The notes under the pieces: model-generated | What the model was told of the DNA's origin: nothing | Databases searched by the model: none | What the model saw: only the letters and a program-made list of their open reading frames with translations | NCBI RefSeq assembly: GCF_004762095.1 | Contig: NZ_SIJH01000003.1 | Location: forward strand, 124,001-188,000 | From: Tabrizicola caldifontis | GTDB lineage: Bacteria; Pseudomonadota; Alphaproteobacteria; Rhodobacterales; Rhodobacteraceae | Length of the DNA stretch: 64,000 nt | Reading direction: 5' to 3' | Part shown: positions 45,936 to 55,020 of the stretch, piece by piece | Layout: every line of letters starts with the position of its first letter | Numbering within the stretch: the first letter of the stretch is position 1 | Made by a program: the position numbers and the translations under genes

Positions 45936-46820
45936 ATGGAAAACTGGGACGAGATCCGCACGGCCTATCAGGTGGCCCGCCTCGGCACCGTCTCGGGCGC
46001 GGCCGAGGTGCTGGGCGTGCATCATGCGACGGTGATCCGCCATATCGACGCGCTGGAAAAGCGGCTGGGGGCCAAGCTGTTCCAGCGCCACGCGCGGGGT
46101 TATACGGCAACCGAGGCGGGGCGCGACCTGCTGGCGGTGGCCCAGACAACCGAAGAACAGTTCGCCCACCTTGCCAGCCGCATCAAGGGTCAGGGCGAGA
46201 CGGTCTCGGGAGAGCTGGTGGTGACCTCGATCGCGGGGGTTTCGGACCTGCTGACCCCGGTCATGGTCAGCTTTCAGGATGCCTGGCCCGAGGTGCGAGT
46301 GCGGTTTCTGACCGACATGCGGGTGTTCCGGCTGGACTATGGCGAGGCGCATGTGGCGATCCGCGCCGGCACGGGGCCAGAGGAGCCGGACAACGTGGTG
46401 CAGCCCCTGACCCGGATCCGCTGGGCGCTTTACGCCACCCGGGCCTATGTGGACCGCCATGGCCACCCTGGCAGCGAAGCCGGCTTTCAGGGCCACCGCT
46501 TCGTCTGCACCGATGCCGAAACGACAAAGGCCCCCTTCCATCGCTGGCTGCGGTCGATGGTCCAGCCCGAGCAGGTGGTCTATGCCGCGACCGAGCCCGC
46601 CGCGCTGGAAGATGCCGTGAAGCAGGGGGCCGGCATCGGGTTCATGGCGGTGCATCGCGCGGCGAACGACGCGGATCTGATCGAAATCCTGCCCCCGCGG
46701 GCGGAATGGGAGACCCCCCTGCGCATCGTAACCCATGTCGATCTGCACCGGACGCTGAAGGTGCAGGCCTTTCTCACCCACCTGAAAGAGGCAGCGAAGT
46801 CGTGGAAGTTCTGCGGCTGA
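45936..46820 (+). CDS. LysR-family transcriptional regulator
   Basis: A 294-residue protein. The N-terminal helix-turn-helix is AYQVARLGTVSGAAEVLGVH, HATVIRHIDALEKRLGAKLF, QRHARGYTATEAG; the effector domain follows from about residue 90 (SGELVVTSIAGVSDLLTPVM, EDAVKQGAGIGFM). It is followed by an EamA exporter on the same strand, a usual regulator-exporter pair, so the exporter is the likely target. Confidence 0.9.
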   Translation: MENWDEIRTAYQVARLGTVSGAAEVLGVHHATVIRHIDALEKRLGAKLFQRHARGYTATEAGRDLLAVAQTTEEQFAHLASRIKGQGETVSGELVVTSIAGVSDLLTPVMVSFQDAWPEVRVRFLTDMRVFRLDYGEAHVAIRAGTGPEEPDNVVQPLTRIRWALYATRAYVDRHGHPGSEAGFQGHRFVCTDAETTKAPFHRWLRSMVQPEQVVYAATEPAALEDAVKQGAGIGFMAVHRAANDADLIEILPPRAEWETPLRIVTHVDLHRTLKVQAFLTHLKEAAKSWKFCG

Positions 46821-46850
46821 TGCCGGAAGCAGCCGGTCCTCTGCGGAAGC

Positions 46851-46897
46851 ACCCAACCCCCATCCCCACCCCCCGAGGGGGAGAGGAGGCGCCAGGG
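46851..46897 (+). repeat. Single GC-rich palindromic repeat
   Basis: CCCCCATCCCCACC followed by GAGGGGGAGAGGAGG forms one stem of the same family as the paired elements in the cob cluster (57, 59 and 62 kb). Located between the LysR and EamA genes. Confidence 0.6.
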
Positions 46898-46923
46898 GCG
46901 GATTCGATCCGGTCGGGTGGATC

Positions 46924-47805
46924 GTGCGCCTGAGCCAGTCGCATCGCGGGCATCTGGCGATGCTGGCCTTCTCGGCGCTGGTGGCGGGGTCGTTCTCGCT
47001 GGGCGCGCTGGCGGCACCTTTCGTCGATCCGGGCGCGCTTTCGGCACTGCGCTTCCTGCTGGCGGGTCTTCTGGTCGGTATCGCGGCGCTGACAACCACG
47101 GGCCTGCCGCGCAGTGCCTGGGTCGCGCCTTGGCGCTATCTGGTGCTGGGGGCGCTGCTTGCAGCCTATTTCGTGCTGATGTTCGAGGGCCTGAAGACGG
47201 CCGACCCGGTTCCGGCTGCGGCGGTCTTCACGCTGACACCCGTGATGGCAGCGGGGTTCGGCTGGCTGCTGCTGCGCCAGCGTCTGACCGGGCGGATGGC
47301 GCTGGCGCTGACAATCGGTGCGGCAGGCGCCCTGTGGGTGATCTTCCGGGCCGACCTGGCCGCTCTCATGGCGTTGCGGATCGGCCCGGGCGAAGTGACC
47401 TATTTCTGGGGCTGTGCGGCCCATGCACTATACACCCCGATGGTGCGCAGGCTGAACCGGGGCGAGCCTGCGGTGGTCTTCACCTTCGGGATGATGGTGG
47501 CGGGAACGGCGGTTCTGACGCTTTGGGCCTGGCCCGCGCTTATGGCGACCGACTGGGCGGCCCTGCCGCGGATTGTCTGGGTGACGCTGGCCTATGTGGC
47601 GGTTGCGGCCAGCGCGCTGACCTTCGTCCTACTGCAATACGCCACCCTGCGGCTGCCGGCTGCCAAGGTCATGGCCTATACCTACCTGGTGCCCAGTTGG
47701 GTGATCCTGTGGGAAGTCGCGCTGCACGGCGCCGTGCCACCCGGTCTGGTGTTGGTGGGCGTGGGGCTGACCATACTGGCCCTGGGGCTGTTGCTGAAGG
47801 AATAG
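46924..47805 (+). CDS. EamA-type (DMT superfamily) transporter
   Basis: A 293-residue, ten-helix protein with GTG start (VRLSQSHRGHLAML). First EamA repeat: FSALVAGSFSLGALAAPFVD, ALRFLLAGLLV, FVLMFEGLKTADPVPAAAVF, TLTPVMAAG; second: YFWGCAAHALYTPMVRRLNR and YLVPSWVILWEVALHG. Probably exports a small metabolite under control of the upstream LysR protein. Confidence 0.85.
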   Translation: MRLSQSHRGHLAMLAFSALVAGSFSLGALAAPFVDPGALSALRFLLAGLLVGIAALTTTGLPRSAWVAPWRYLVLGALLAAYFVLMFEGLKTADPVPAAAVFTLTPVMAAGFGWLLLRQRLTGRMALALTIGAAGALWVIFRADLAALMALRIGPGEVTYFWGCAAHALYTPMVRRLNRGEPAVVFTFGMMVAGTAVLTLWAWPALMATDWAALPRIVWVTLAYVAVAASALTFVLLQYATLRLPAAKVMAYTYLVPSWVILWEVALHGAVPPGLVLVGVGLTILALGLLLKE

Positions 47806-47812
47806 CGCAAAT

Positions 47813-48763
47813 CTAGGATTTTTCGACGAAACATCTCAGACCGTTGGTCAGATAGCCTTCGGCCAGCTCCAATGTTCCGGCCGTGTAATCCGGCCCGCCG
47901 AAACCTTGCGCGGTGTCGCTGTCGGCACGGGTGGCCAGCCAGGCGGTCAAGAGCACCCGACGCAGGAAGATCAGCGAGGGGATCATCGCCCGGTCCTCGC
48001 GCCCCAAGGGGCTCACGCGGGCATAGCCCTCCAGCCAGCGGGCGATCAGGTCGGGCAAGCGCGGGTCGGTCTCGATGAACGAAAGGGCGGCGGCCAGGTC
48101 ATAGGCCCACCAGCCGAAGCCGCAGTCGTCGAAGTCGATGGCGGTCAGGCTCTCGCCCGCCACCATCAGGTTCGCCAGCCGCAGATCGGCATGGATCAGG
48201 CCGAAACGCTCCGGCCCCGTGCCATAGGCGGCCAGCCGCGTGGCCAGGGCGTCGGTGGCGCGCGCGAGCAGCGCCTCGCCCGGGCCGTCCAGCCCCTGCG
48301 CCTGCCGCCAGTGGCCCCAATGCGGCCGGGGCCCGAGGATGGTCTCCACATCCCACCGCTTGCGGGTGAAGCCGGGCGGCGGGGTCCAGGCGCGGGCGTG
48401 GAGGTGCAGGCGGGCGGTGATCTCTCCCAGAGGCGCGAACCAGCGCGACAGGTCGTCGCCGGGCTGTAATTCCTGCCCCGGCAGCCGGGCGAAGGCGACG
48501 AGGAGTCGGCCGTCGATCTCGCTGACGAGACCCTGCCGGCCCGGAACGGGGCGGACGGCGTTCAGCCCCGGCAGATCCTGCAGCGCGCCCAGCCAGGCGA
48601 GTTCCGAGGCGATCTCGGCCTTCGTGTGATAGCCCGCGCGGTGCAGCCGCAGGACCAGATCGCCGGCGGCCCAGGTCTCGTTCTCGGACCGGTTCAGCAG
48701 GGTCAGCGGCGTGTCGGGCGACACGCCGTAGAGCGGCAGCGCGCGGGCGATCAGGTCAGACAT
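47813..48763 (-). CDS. APH-family phosphotransferase coupled to cobF
   Basis: A 316-residue protein from ATG 48763. The kinase fold is shown by the nucleotide-binding LVLRLHRAGYHTKAEIASEL, the catalytic loop FGLIHADLRLANLM (HxDxxxxN) and the metal-binding ESLTAIDFDDCGFGWWAYDL. Related proteins phosphorylate small amino alcohols (choline, ethanolamine, homoserine). It overlaps the cobF end by eight bases; alphaproteobacterial cobalamin synthesis needs an L-threonine (or aminopropanol) kinase, so such a role is possible but unproven. Confidence 0.8.
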   Translation of the reverse strand: MSDLIARALPLYGVSPDTPLTLLNRSENETWAAGDLVLRLHRAGYHTKAEIASELAWLGALQDLPGLNAVRPVPGRQGLVSEIDGRLLVAFARLPGQELQPGDDLSRWFAPLGEITARLHLHARAWTPPPGFTRKRWDVETILGPRPHWGHWRQAQGLDGPGEALLARATDALATRLAAYGTGPERFGLIHADLRLANLMVAGESLTAIDFDDCGFGWWAYDLAAALSFIETDPRLPDLIARWLEGYARVSPLGREDRAMIPSLIFLRRVLLTAWLATRADSDTAQGFGGPDYTAGTLELAEGYLTNGLRCFVEKS

Positions 48764-49499
48764 CGCCGCCCCGGCGCAGAAGGTAGATGTCCATGATCCA
48801 GCCATGCTCGGCCCGCAGCCGGGCGCGGGTGGCAAGGATCTTCTCGGCCACCTCGGCAAGGGGGCCGTGGATCAGGCATTCCTCGGGCATCCCGACATAG
48901 GCGCCCCACCAAATCATCACACCCTCGGGGTCGATCGCGGTGAAGGCGCCGCCCTTGTCCAGCATCACGGCCAGCGTCGTCGCGCCCTCGGGCCAGCCGT
49001 GATCGCGCAGCTGGCGGCCGGTGGTGATGGTGACGGGGGCGGCCAGCGTGTTCAGCGGGATCGCATGGGCCGCCGTCAGGGCCTGAAGCGAGGTGATGCC
49101 GGGGATTACCCTGACCGACACGCCCGGAAGCCGGGCCGCGATGCGCAGGGTGCTGTCGTAAAGCGACGGGTCGCCCCAGACCATCAGCGCGACCTCGCAG
49201 GCACCGGGATGGGCGGCGATGCTTTCGGTCCAGACCCGGGCGATGGCATCGTGCCAGTCGTTCACGGCGCCGAGGTAGTCGTCCTGATCGGCACGCTGGG
49301 GCACGTCGTATTCGGCGACAGGCACTGGGCGCGTCAGCACCTGCGCCAGGATCTGGCGGCGCAGGTCGGCGAGGTCGGACTTGGCCTGCCCCTTGCGTGG
49401 GATCAGGATCAGGTCCGCCGCTTTCAGCGCGCGGATGGCCTGTCCGGTCACATGGTCGGGATTGCCGGTGCCGATGCCGATCAGGGAAAGCGTGGTCAT
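48756..49499 (-). CDS. cobF: Precorrin-6A synthase (deacetylating)
   Basis: A 247-residue tetrapyrrole methylase that methylates C1 of precorrin-5 and releases acetate to give precorrin-6A, a step found only in the aerobic pathway. The SAM-binding LIGIGTGNPDHVTGQAIRAL, ALMVWGDPSLYDSTLRIA and VIPGITSLQALTAAHAIPLN motifs are present, and WGAYVGMPEECLIHGPLAEV is CobF-specific. It follows the CbiM-like gene under the riboswitch. Confidence 0.94.
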   Translation of the reverse strand: MTTLSLIGIGTGNPDHVTGQAIRALKAADLILIPRKGQAKSDLADLRRQILAQVLTRPVPVAEYDVPQRADQDDYLGAVNDWHDAIARVWTESIAAHPGACEVALMVWGDPSLYDSTLRIAARLPGVSVRVIPGITSLQALTAAHAIPLNTLAAPVTITTGRQLRDHGWPEGATTLAVMLDKGGAFTAIDPEGVMIWWGAYVGMPEECLIHGPLAEVAEKILATRARLRAEHGWIMDIYLLRRGGDV

Positions 49500-49552
49500 G
49501 GCCCGGGCTTTACGGGTGGGCGCGGCCCTCTGCAAGGCCGCGCCGCATCGCT

Positions 49553-50227
49553 TCAGGCGGCGGAATAGAGCCGCGGCGTCACCAGGGCCGAGCCCTGCGC
49601 CCGCAGCGCCTTGGCCCCGGCCAGCACGGCCAGGTCGGCGATGGGCTCGATCAGCACGACCAGCATGTAGGCCGCGCCGAAGGACAGGATCGAACCCAGG
49701 TTCTCGGCCCCGAAGCCCTGGCCGTAGATCGCCCAGAAAGCCACCCAGGCGACCACGCCGCCCTGATAGACAGTCGAAAGCGCCAGGACCTGCCGGTATT
49801 CCAGATCGACATAGGCGGTGCCGGGCGCGATGATCCGCCTGGCGAGCGCATGCAGGGCGAAGAGCGGCACGAGGAGCGTGGTCAGGTTCATGCCGTACTG
49901 CGGCAGGTCGAACGGCGCGAAGAACAGGCCCTGGATCAGAAGGCCCATGGCCAGCCCGATCGCCGCCGGCCCCGCGCCGAGGATCAGGAACAGGGTCGAG
50001 CCGAGGATGAAGTGGACCTCGGACACGCCCACCGGGAAATGCGGCAGGATCTCGAAGAAGGTAAAGACGCCAACGGTCGCCACCAGGGACCGCAGCGCGA
50101 CCGAGGCGATACCGCTTTCGCGGGTGGCCTTGGCGATGTGGTAAAGCGCCGTGCCGCCGGCAGCGGCGGCGGTGGCGTAGCTGAGCGCGATCTTGGCCCC
50201 GTCGACGAGGCCCGGTTCGATATGCAT
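49553..50227 (-). CDS. CbiM-like cobalt ECF transporter permease
   Basis: A 224-residue, about seven-helix protein with N-terminus MHIEPGLVDGAKIALSYATA. His2 right after the initiator Met is the Co2+ ligand in CbiM/NikM proteins. SEVHFILGSTLFLILGAGPA and GLLIQGLFFAPFDLPQYGMN match the CbiM core. No CbiN, CbiQ or CbiO follows, so it is a lone S-component-like permease; it lies directly after a cobalamin riboswitch, so import of cobalt for the pathway is the most likely job. Confidence 0.82.
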   Translation of the reverse strand: MHIEPGLVDGAKIALSYATAAAAGGTALYHIAKATRESGIASVALRSLVATVGVFTFFEILPHFPVGVSEVHFILGSTLFLILGAGPAAIGLAMGLLIQGLFFAPFDLPQYGMNLTTLLVPLFALHALARRIIAPGTAYVDLEYRQVLALSTVYQGGVVAWVAFWAIYGQGFGAENLGSILSFGAAYMLVVLIEPIADLAVLAGAKALRAQGSALVTPRLYSAA

Positions 50228-50265
50228 GTCTGTCCCTCCTGTCCGTCACACCCGACGGCGGTTTG

Positions 50266-50475
50266 CTTCCTTGCAGGGCCGGTCTCCTGGCTGGCGGATC
50301 GCGGCGGGTTCCTTGCCTTCCCGTCCCCTCGGGGGCAGTGGCCTACTCGGAACCCGCTCACCGCTGACAGTCGCGGGGGCGGCTGATGTCACGGGCCCCC
50401 TGTTGGGTAGGCCCGCTCCTCATTCCCGTTTCAGTCCCGGCGCTTTGCGCCTTATGGGACACCTTGCAGATTCCT
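50266..50475 (-). promoter_or_regulatory. Cobalamin riboswitch
   Basis: Read on the minus strand: the conserved B12 box GCCAGGAGACCGGCC at 50275-50290, GCCACTG at about 50336-50342, a GGGAA...GGGTTCC arm and P1 halves CTGCAAGG (near 50463) and CCTGCAAGG (near 50270). It stands 40-50 bases upstream of the CbiM-like gene. Adenosylcobalamin binding should repress cbiM and cobF. Confidence 0.9.
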
Positions 50476-50525
50476 GTCTGCGCCTCTGTCGGCGTCCGGT
50501 CAAGGTGGAAGGCGACCGACCGCGA

Positions 50526-51254
50526 TCAATCCGCGACGCCGTCGGCCAGACGGCCATAGAGGATCAGGCCGGGCAGGGGCGAGCGGTCGCCGGCCAGGGC
50601 TTCGGCCAGGGCGGCGACGGTGGTCCGGTGCAGGCGCTGGTCCGGGGTGCTGACGGCTTCGGCCAAGAGTGCGGGCGTGTCGGGCGGCAGGCCGTGGGCG
50701 ATCAGCGCCGCAGCGAGCGCGGGGAAGGTCCGCTTGCCCATGTAGACCACCGTGGTCGCGCCGGGATCTGCCAGCGCGGGCAGGTTCAGCCCGGGCGGCA
50801 GGTTGCCGGTGACATCGGCGGCGGTGATGAACTGGATGCGCTGGGCGTGCTGGCGCCGGGTCAGCGGGATCCCCGCCGCCGCCGCCGCCGCCGAAGCGGA
50901 GGTGACGCCCGGAATGATCTCGCAGGGGATGCCGGCGGCGCGGACGGCGGCCAGCTCTTCCTCCAGCCGGCCGAAGATGCCCGAATCGCCCGATTTCAGC
51001 CGCACCACCCGGGCGCCGGTCCGGGCATAGTCCACCAGAAGCCGGCTGACGTGGTCCTGCTTGGGCGAGGCCCGCCCGGCCCGCTTGCCCACACCGACCA
51101 TATCCGCCCCCGGCTTGGCCAACGCAAGGATCGGACCCGAGGACAGGTCGTCGAACAGCACCGCATCAGCTGCCTCGAGCGCCCTGACCGCCTTGACGGT
51201 CAACAGGTCTGGGTCGCCGGGTCCGGCAGAGACGAAATGGACAAATCCGGTCAT
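50526..51254 (-). CDS. cobA: Uroporphyrinogen-III C-methyltransferase
   Basis: A 242-residue SUMT that methylates uroporphyrinogen III at C2 and C7 to precorrin-2, the entry step into cobalamin. VHFVSAGPGDPDLLTVKAVR, VLFDDLSSGPILALA, RLKSGDSGIFGRLEEELAAV and IPGVTSASAAAAAAGIPLTR are SAM- and substrate-site motifs. Single-domain form without the CysG dehydrogenase part. Overlaps cobB's stop by four bases. Confidence 0.95.
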   Translation of the reverse strand: MTGFVHFVSAGPGDPDLLTVKAVRALEAADAVLFDDLSSGPILALAKPGADMVGVGKRAGRASPKQDHVSRLLVDYARTGARVVRLKSGDSGIFGRLEEELAAVRAAGIPCEIIPGVTSASAAAAAAGIPLTRRQHAQRIQFITAADVTGNLPPGLNLPALADPGATTVVYMGKRTFPALAAALIAHGLPPDTPALLAEAVSTPDQRLHRTTVAALAEALAGDRSPLPGLILYGRLADGVAD

Positions 51255-52570
51255 TGGGCAGGTGCGATCAGGTGAAAGAAGGTGCCGGTCGATAGCCCGC
51301 CGCCGGGCTGGAGTCGAGTGCTCCCGGTCTCCTCGACCGGGGCGCCGGTGGCGTCGGTCACCTCGCCCAGCGGCGCATCGGGCTGGGCGAGGATGGTGGA
51401 ATAGTGGAACTCGTGCCCGCGCAGGGTGCTGCCCGGTGCATGGCCGGGGATGCCCTGCGCCAGCCGTGCGAGGCGATAGCCCAGATGCATCCGGCGTTTC
51501 TCGAAACTGGTGACCAGACCCAGAAGCCCCGCCATCGGCCAGCACGCACCATCCCGGTCGATGATCGCCTCGCCCATGGCCATGTAGCCGCCGCATTCGC
51601 CATGCACGGGCTTGCGGTCGGCAAAGGCGCGCAGTCCTTCGCGAAAGCGCGTGGCCCCGGCAAGCGCGGCCCCGTGCAGCTCGGGATAGCCGCCGGGCAG
51701 CCAGCAGACATCGGCCGAAGGGTCCGGGGCCTGGTCGGCCAGGGGCGAAAAGGGCAGCACCTCGGCCCCGGCCCGGCGCCAGGCGTCCAGAAGATGCGGG
51801 TAGACGAAGCTGAAGGCCGCGTCCCGCGCCAGGGCGATGCGCTGGCCGGGCGGGGCGATCGGCACCAGTGGGGCCGGACGCAGCGCGCTGTCCGCCGCGG
51901 CGATCAGGGCGTCGAGGTCCACAGCCTCGCGCACCAGATCGCCCACCGCGCGCAGCAGGTCGGTCAGCGCGGGCAGCTCCACGGCCTGCACCAGGCCCAG
52001 ATGCCGCTCCGGCATCGCGATCACCCCGCGCTTGGGCAGGGCACCCAGGACCGGCAGGCCCGCCTCCTCCATCCCGGAGCGCAACAGCGCCTCGTGTCGG
52101 GGCGAGGCGACGCGGTTCAGGATCACCCCCGCCAGCCGCAGCCCCGGCCGGAAGCGTGCCAGCCCCTGCGCCACCGCCGCCGCCGTCTGCGCCTGACCGC
52201 TCGCGTCGATCACCAGCACCACCGGCCAACCCATGCGCAGGGCCAGGTCCGCCGCCGCGCCATTGCCGCAGGCCCCCGGCGCCGCCACCCCGTCGTAAAG
52301 GCCCATCGACCCCTCGGCCAGGACGAGGTCGGCGCCCTCGGCCAGCCCGGCCAGCCCATCCAGCATCGGCCCCGGCATCGCCCAGCTGTCAAGGTTCACC
52401 GACTCGCGTCCCGAGGCCGCGCGGTGAAAGGCCGGATCGATGTAATCCGGCCCGTTCTTGAACGGCTGGACCACCAGCCCCCGGTCGCGCAGGGCGACCA
52501 GAAGGCCCAGCATCACCGTGGTCTTGCCCGTGCCGCTGGCCGGGGCCGAGACCATCAGGCCGGGAATCAT
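51251..52570 (-). CDS. cobB: Hydrogenobyrinic acid a,c-diamide synthase
   Basis: A 439-residue glutamine-dependent amidase. The N-terminal ATPase domain has the P-loop [31 protein letters not shown] and [11 protein letters not shown]; the C-terminal glutaminase domain has the nucleophilic Cys in [16 protein letters not shown] and a C-terminal HEFHYST. It amidates the a and c side chains before cobalt insertion. Its ATG overlaps the cobM stop (ATGA). Confidence 0.95.
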   Translation of the reverse strand: MIPGLMVSAPASGTGKTTVMLGLLVALRDRGLVVQPFKNGPDYIDPAFHRAASGRESVNLDSWAMPGPMLDGLAGLAEGADLVLAEGSMGLYDGVAAPGACGNGAAADLALRMGWPVVLVIDASGQAQTAAAVAQGLARFRPGLRLAGVILNRVASPRHEALLRSGMEEAGLPVLGALPKRGVIAMPERHLGLVQAVELPALTDLLRAVGDLVREAVDLDALIAAADSALRPAPLVPIAPPGQRIALARDAAFSFVYPHLLDAWRRAGAEVLPFSPLADQAPDPSADVCWLPGGYPELHGAALAGATRFREGLRAFADRKPVHGECGGYMAMGEAIIDRDGACWPMAGLLGLVTSFEKRRMHLGYRLARLAQGIPGHAPGSTLRGHEFHYSTILAQPDAPLGEVTDATGAPVEETGSTRLQPGGGLSTGTFFHLIAPAQ

Positions 52571-53349
52571 CGCCCCGTCTCCGGAAATCGCGGATCGGTG
52601 CCCACCGGGCGATAGCGCCGGTCGTAGTCGCCCGCGTAAAGTCGGCTTTCCGCGAACCCCTCCTGCGCCAGCGCCCGCCCGACCAGGATCAGCGCCGTCC
52701 GCTCGCCCTTGCCGATCGAGGCATCCAGCGTGGCCAGCGTCGCCCGCAGCACCCTCTCCTCGGGCCATGAGGCGCGGAACACCACCGCCACCGGGCAGTC
52801 CGGCCCGTAGAAGGGCATCAGCCGCGCCACCACGTCGCCCAGCACATGCACCGACAGATGGATCGCCAGCGTCGCCCCCGTGCGGGCGAAGGCCTCCAGA
52901 CTCTCGCCCTCGGGCATCGGCGAGGCCCGGCCCGAGGTGCGGGTCAGCACCACCGATTGCGCCAGCCCCGGCAGGGTCAGCTCTGCCCCCAGCGCGGCGG
53001 CAGCGGCGGCAAAGGACGGCACCCCCGGCGTCACGTCATAAGGGATGCCCAGCGCGCGCAGCCGCCGCAGCTGTTCGCCCATCGCCGACCAGACCGACAG
53101 ATCGCCGGAATGCAGCCGCGCCACGTCCAGCCCCGCCGCATGCGCCGCGGCGATCTCGGCCATGATCTCGTCCAGGCTCATCGGCGCGGTGTTCACGATC
53201 CGGCAGCCGGGCGGACAATGCGCCAGCACGCCTTCCGGCACCAGCGACCCGGCATACAGACAGACGGGCGAAGCCGCGATCAGATCGCGCCCCCGGATCG
53301 TCAGCAGATCCGCCGCCCCCGGCCCCGCGCCGATGAAATGGACGGTCAT
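52567..53349 (-). CDS. cobM: Precorrin-4 C11-methyltransferase
   Basis: A 260-residue enzyme: [80 protein letters not shown]. These are SAM-binding tetrapyrrole methylase motifs in the CobM arrangement. It converts precorrin-4 to precorrin-5. Coupled to cobB downstream; a dispersed repeat separates it from cobE upstream. Confidence 0.95.
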   Translation of the reverse strand: MTVHFIGAGPGAADLLTIRGRDLIAASPVCLYAGSLVPEGVLAHCPPGCRIVNTAPMSLDEIMAEIAAAHAAGLDVARLHSGDLSVWSAMGEQLRRLRALGIPYDVTPGVPSFAAAAAALGAELTLPGLAQSVVLTRTSGRASPMPEGESLEAFARTGATLAIHLSVHVLGDVVARLMPFYGPDCPVAVVFRASWPEERVLRATLATLDASIGKGERTALILVGRALAQEGFAESRLYAGDYDRRYRPVGTDPRFPETGR

Positions 53350-53388
53350 GTCAAACCCCTCGCGTGTTCCGGCACTTGCCCTTTACCC

Positions 53389-53483
53389 AAATACTCCCGC
53401 CGGAGGCCTGTCCGAGCCGGTTGCGCGGCACCCGGGCCGCGCAGAGGCGAGACACAGGCTTGCGCCGCAAGGCGCTCCTTTCT
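53389..53483 (-). repeat. Dispersed ~95-bp repeat, copy B
   Basis: On the minus strand it reads AGAAAGGAGCGCCTTGCGGC, GTGTCTCGCCTCTGCGCG, GCGCAACCGGCTCGG and GGCCTCCGGCGGGAGTATTT, closely matching the plus strand of 59445-59534. It fills the gap between cobE and cobM. Confidence 0.8.
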
Positions 53484-53494
53484 GCCCCGATGTC

Positions 53495-53854
53495 TCATAC
53501 CCCACCCTCGGCAATCGCCGCCGTGGCCATCCCGTCTGCGGACACCGCCCGCGCACCCCGCAGCCGCGCGCCCGGCCCCGCCGCCGCCAGCGCCGCCGCC
53601 TCGGCCAGCGAGCCCGTCCCGAATCGCGCCACCACCCGCTGCGACCGCGTGACCGTCGCCAGGCCAAGCAGCGCCTCCTCCGGCACGGCGACCACGGGCA
53701 GCCGCAGTTCCCGGCCCAGATCCGCCAGCCCCCCGGCCTTGCCCTCCACTGTCGCAAGATGCGTCACGCCCGCAGGCCCCCCAGCGCCGGAAAGCGCGTC
53801 GCGCAGGGCGGCCAGCGTCACCCCCGACCGGAACCCGAAGCCCGCCACGATCAT
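53495..53854 (-). CDS. cobE: Cobalamin biosynthesis protein CobE
   Basis: A 119-residue protein from ATG 53854 starting MIVAGFGFRSGVTLAALRDA, the CobE/GbiG C-terminal signature, followed by GVTHLATVEGKAGGLADLGR and VSADGMATAAIAEGGV. CobE is needed for aerobic cobalamin synthesis and is thought to bind or hand over intermediates; no catalytic reaction is settled. Its ATG overlaps the cobL stop (ATGA). Confidence 0.9.
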   Translation of the reverse strand: MIVAGFGFRSGVTLAALRDALSGAGGPAGVTHLATVEGKAGGLADLGRELRLPVVAVPEEALLGLATVTRSQRVVARFGTGSLAEAAALAAAGPGARLRGARAVSADGMATAAIAEGGV

Positions 53855-55020
53855 CGCACGACGCTCCATTGCAGGATCGGCAGCGCCGCGCGCCAGCCGC
53901 GCTTGCGCCCGATGGCGGCGGGCTCGGACAGTTCGATCCGCAACAGGCTGCCGCCCACCCGCGCCGACCAGTCCAGCACCAGCGCCTCGGTCTCCAGCGT
54001 CACTGCGTTCAGGACCAGCCGGGCCCCTTCGGGCATCATCTCCCACAGCCGCGCCAGCAAGGCCTCCGACGCCCCGCCGCCGACAAAGACCGCATCGGGC
54101 GGCGGCAGGCGTTCCAGCCCCTCGGGCGCACGGGCCTCGGTCAGCCGGTGGCGGTGCGACAGGCCGAAGGCCGCGGCATTGCCCCGCGCGCGCTCGGCCC
54201 GCGCCGGATCGGCCTCCAGCGCCTCGACCCGCGCGCCTCCGGCCAGCAGCCATTCGATGCCGACCGACCCCGAGCCCGCCCCGATGTCCCAGAGCAGCTC
54301 GCCGGCCCGCGGCGCCAGGGCGGACAGCGTCAGCGCGCGGACCGGGCGCTTGGTAATCTGGCCGTCATGGGCAAAAAACGCATCGGGCAGGCCGCCGGCC
54401 CGCGGCAGCCCGGGATCGGTGGCCTCGATGGCCGCCGAGACCGGGGCCCCGATGGGGCCGTGCGGCAGCCCCTGCGTGATCCGCTCCAGCGGGCCGCCCA
54501 GCCGTTCCAGCACGGTCAGGCGGGCGTTCGGATGGCCGTTCGCCGCCAGCCAGGCCGCGAGGTCCGCCACCGCCGCCCCGTCGCGCAGGGTGCAGACCAC
54601 CCGCACTCCGCGCCCCAGCACCGGGCGCAGCCGGTCGAAGGGCGCGGCATGCAGGCCAAGGCACTGCACCTCCTCCAGCCGCCAGCCGAGGCGGTTGGCC
54701 GCCAGCTGGAAGCTGGACGGCGCGGGATGCGACACCCACTCGCCGGGCGACAGATGCGCCATCAGGCTGCCACCGGCGCCGAACCAGAACGGATCGCCCG
54801 AGGCGAGGACGACCACCCGTTGCCCGCGATGCTCCAGCACCGGGGCGATGTCGAAGGGCACGGGCCAGGGGCGGCCCCTCTTCCCCGCCTCGACCAGCGC
54901 CAGATGCCGCGGGCCGCCGAACACGACCTCGGCCCCTGCTAGGGCGGCACGGCTTGCGGGCGACAGGCTCTCCGGTCCATCCTCGCCCAGACCGATGATC
55001 GTCAGCCAGGGATCAGCCAT
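53851..55020 (-). CDS. cobL: Precorrin-6B C5,15-methyltransferase (decarboxylating)
   Basis: A 389-residue two-domain enzyme. The N-terminal half is a tetrapyrrole methylase (LTIIGLGEDGPESLSPASRA, VLASGDPFWFGAGGSLM, PAPSSFQLAANRLGW); the C-terminal half is a class I SAM methyltransferase (ELLWDIGAGSGSVGIEWLLA, EALEADPARAERARGNAAAF, PDAVFVGGGASEALL). It methylates C5 and C15 and decarboxylates to precorrin-8. Its start codon overlaps that of cobK on the other strand. Confidence 0.95.
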   Translation of the reverse strand: MADPWLTIIGLGEDGPESLSPASRAALAGAEVVFGGPRHLALVEAGKRGRPWPVPFDIAPVLEHRGQRVVVLASGDPFWFGAGGSLMAHLSPGEWVSHPAPSSFQLAANRLGWRLEEVQCLGLHAAPFDRLRPVLGRGVRVVCTLRDGAAVADLAAWLAANGHPNARLTVLERLGGPLERITQGLPHGPIGAPVSAAIEATDPGLPRAGGLPDAFFAHDGQITKRPVRALTLSALAPRAGELLWDIGAGSGSVGIEWLLAGGARVEALEADPARAERARGNAAAFGLSHRHRLTEARAPEGLERLPPPDAVFVGGGASEALLARLWEMMPEGARLVLNAVTLETEALVLDWSARVGGSLLRIELSEPAAIGRKRGWRAALPILQWSVVR

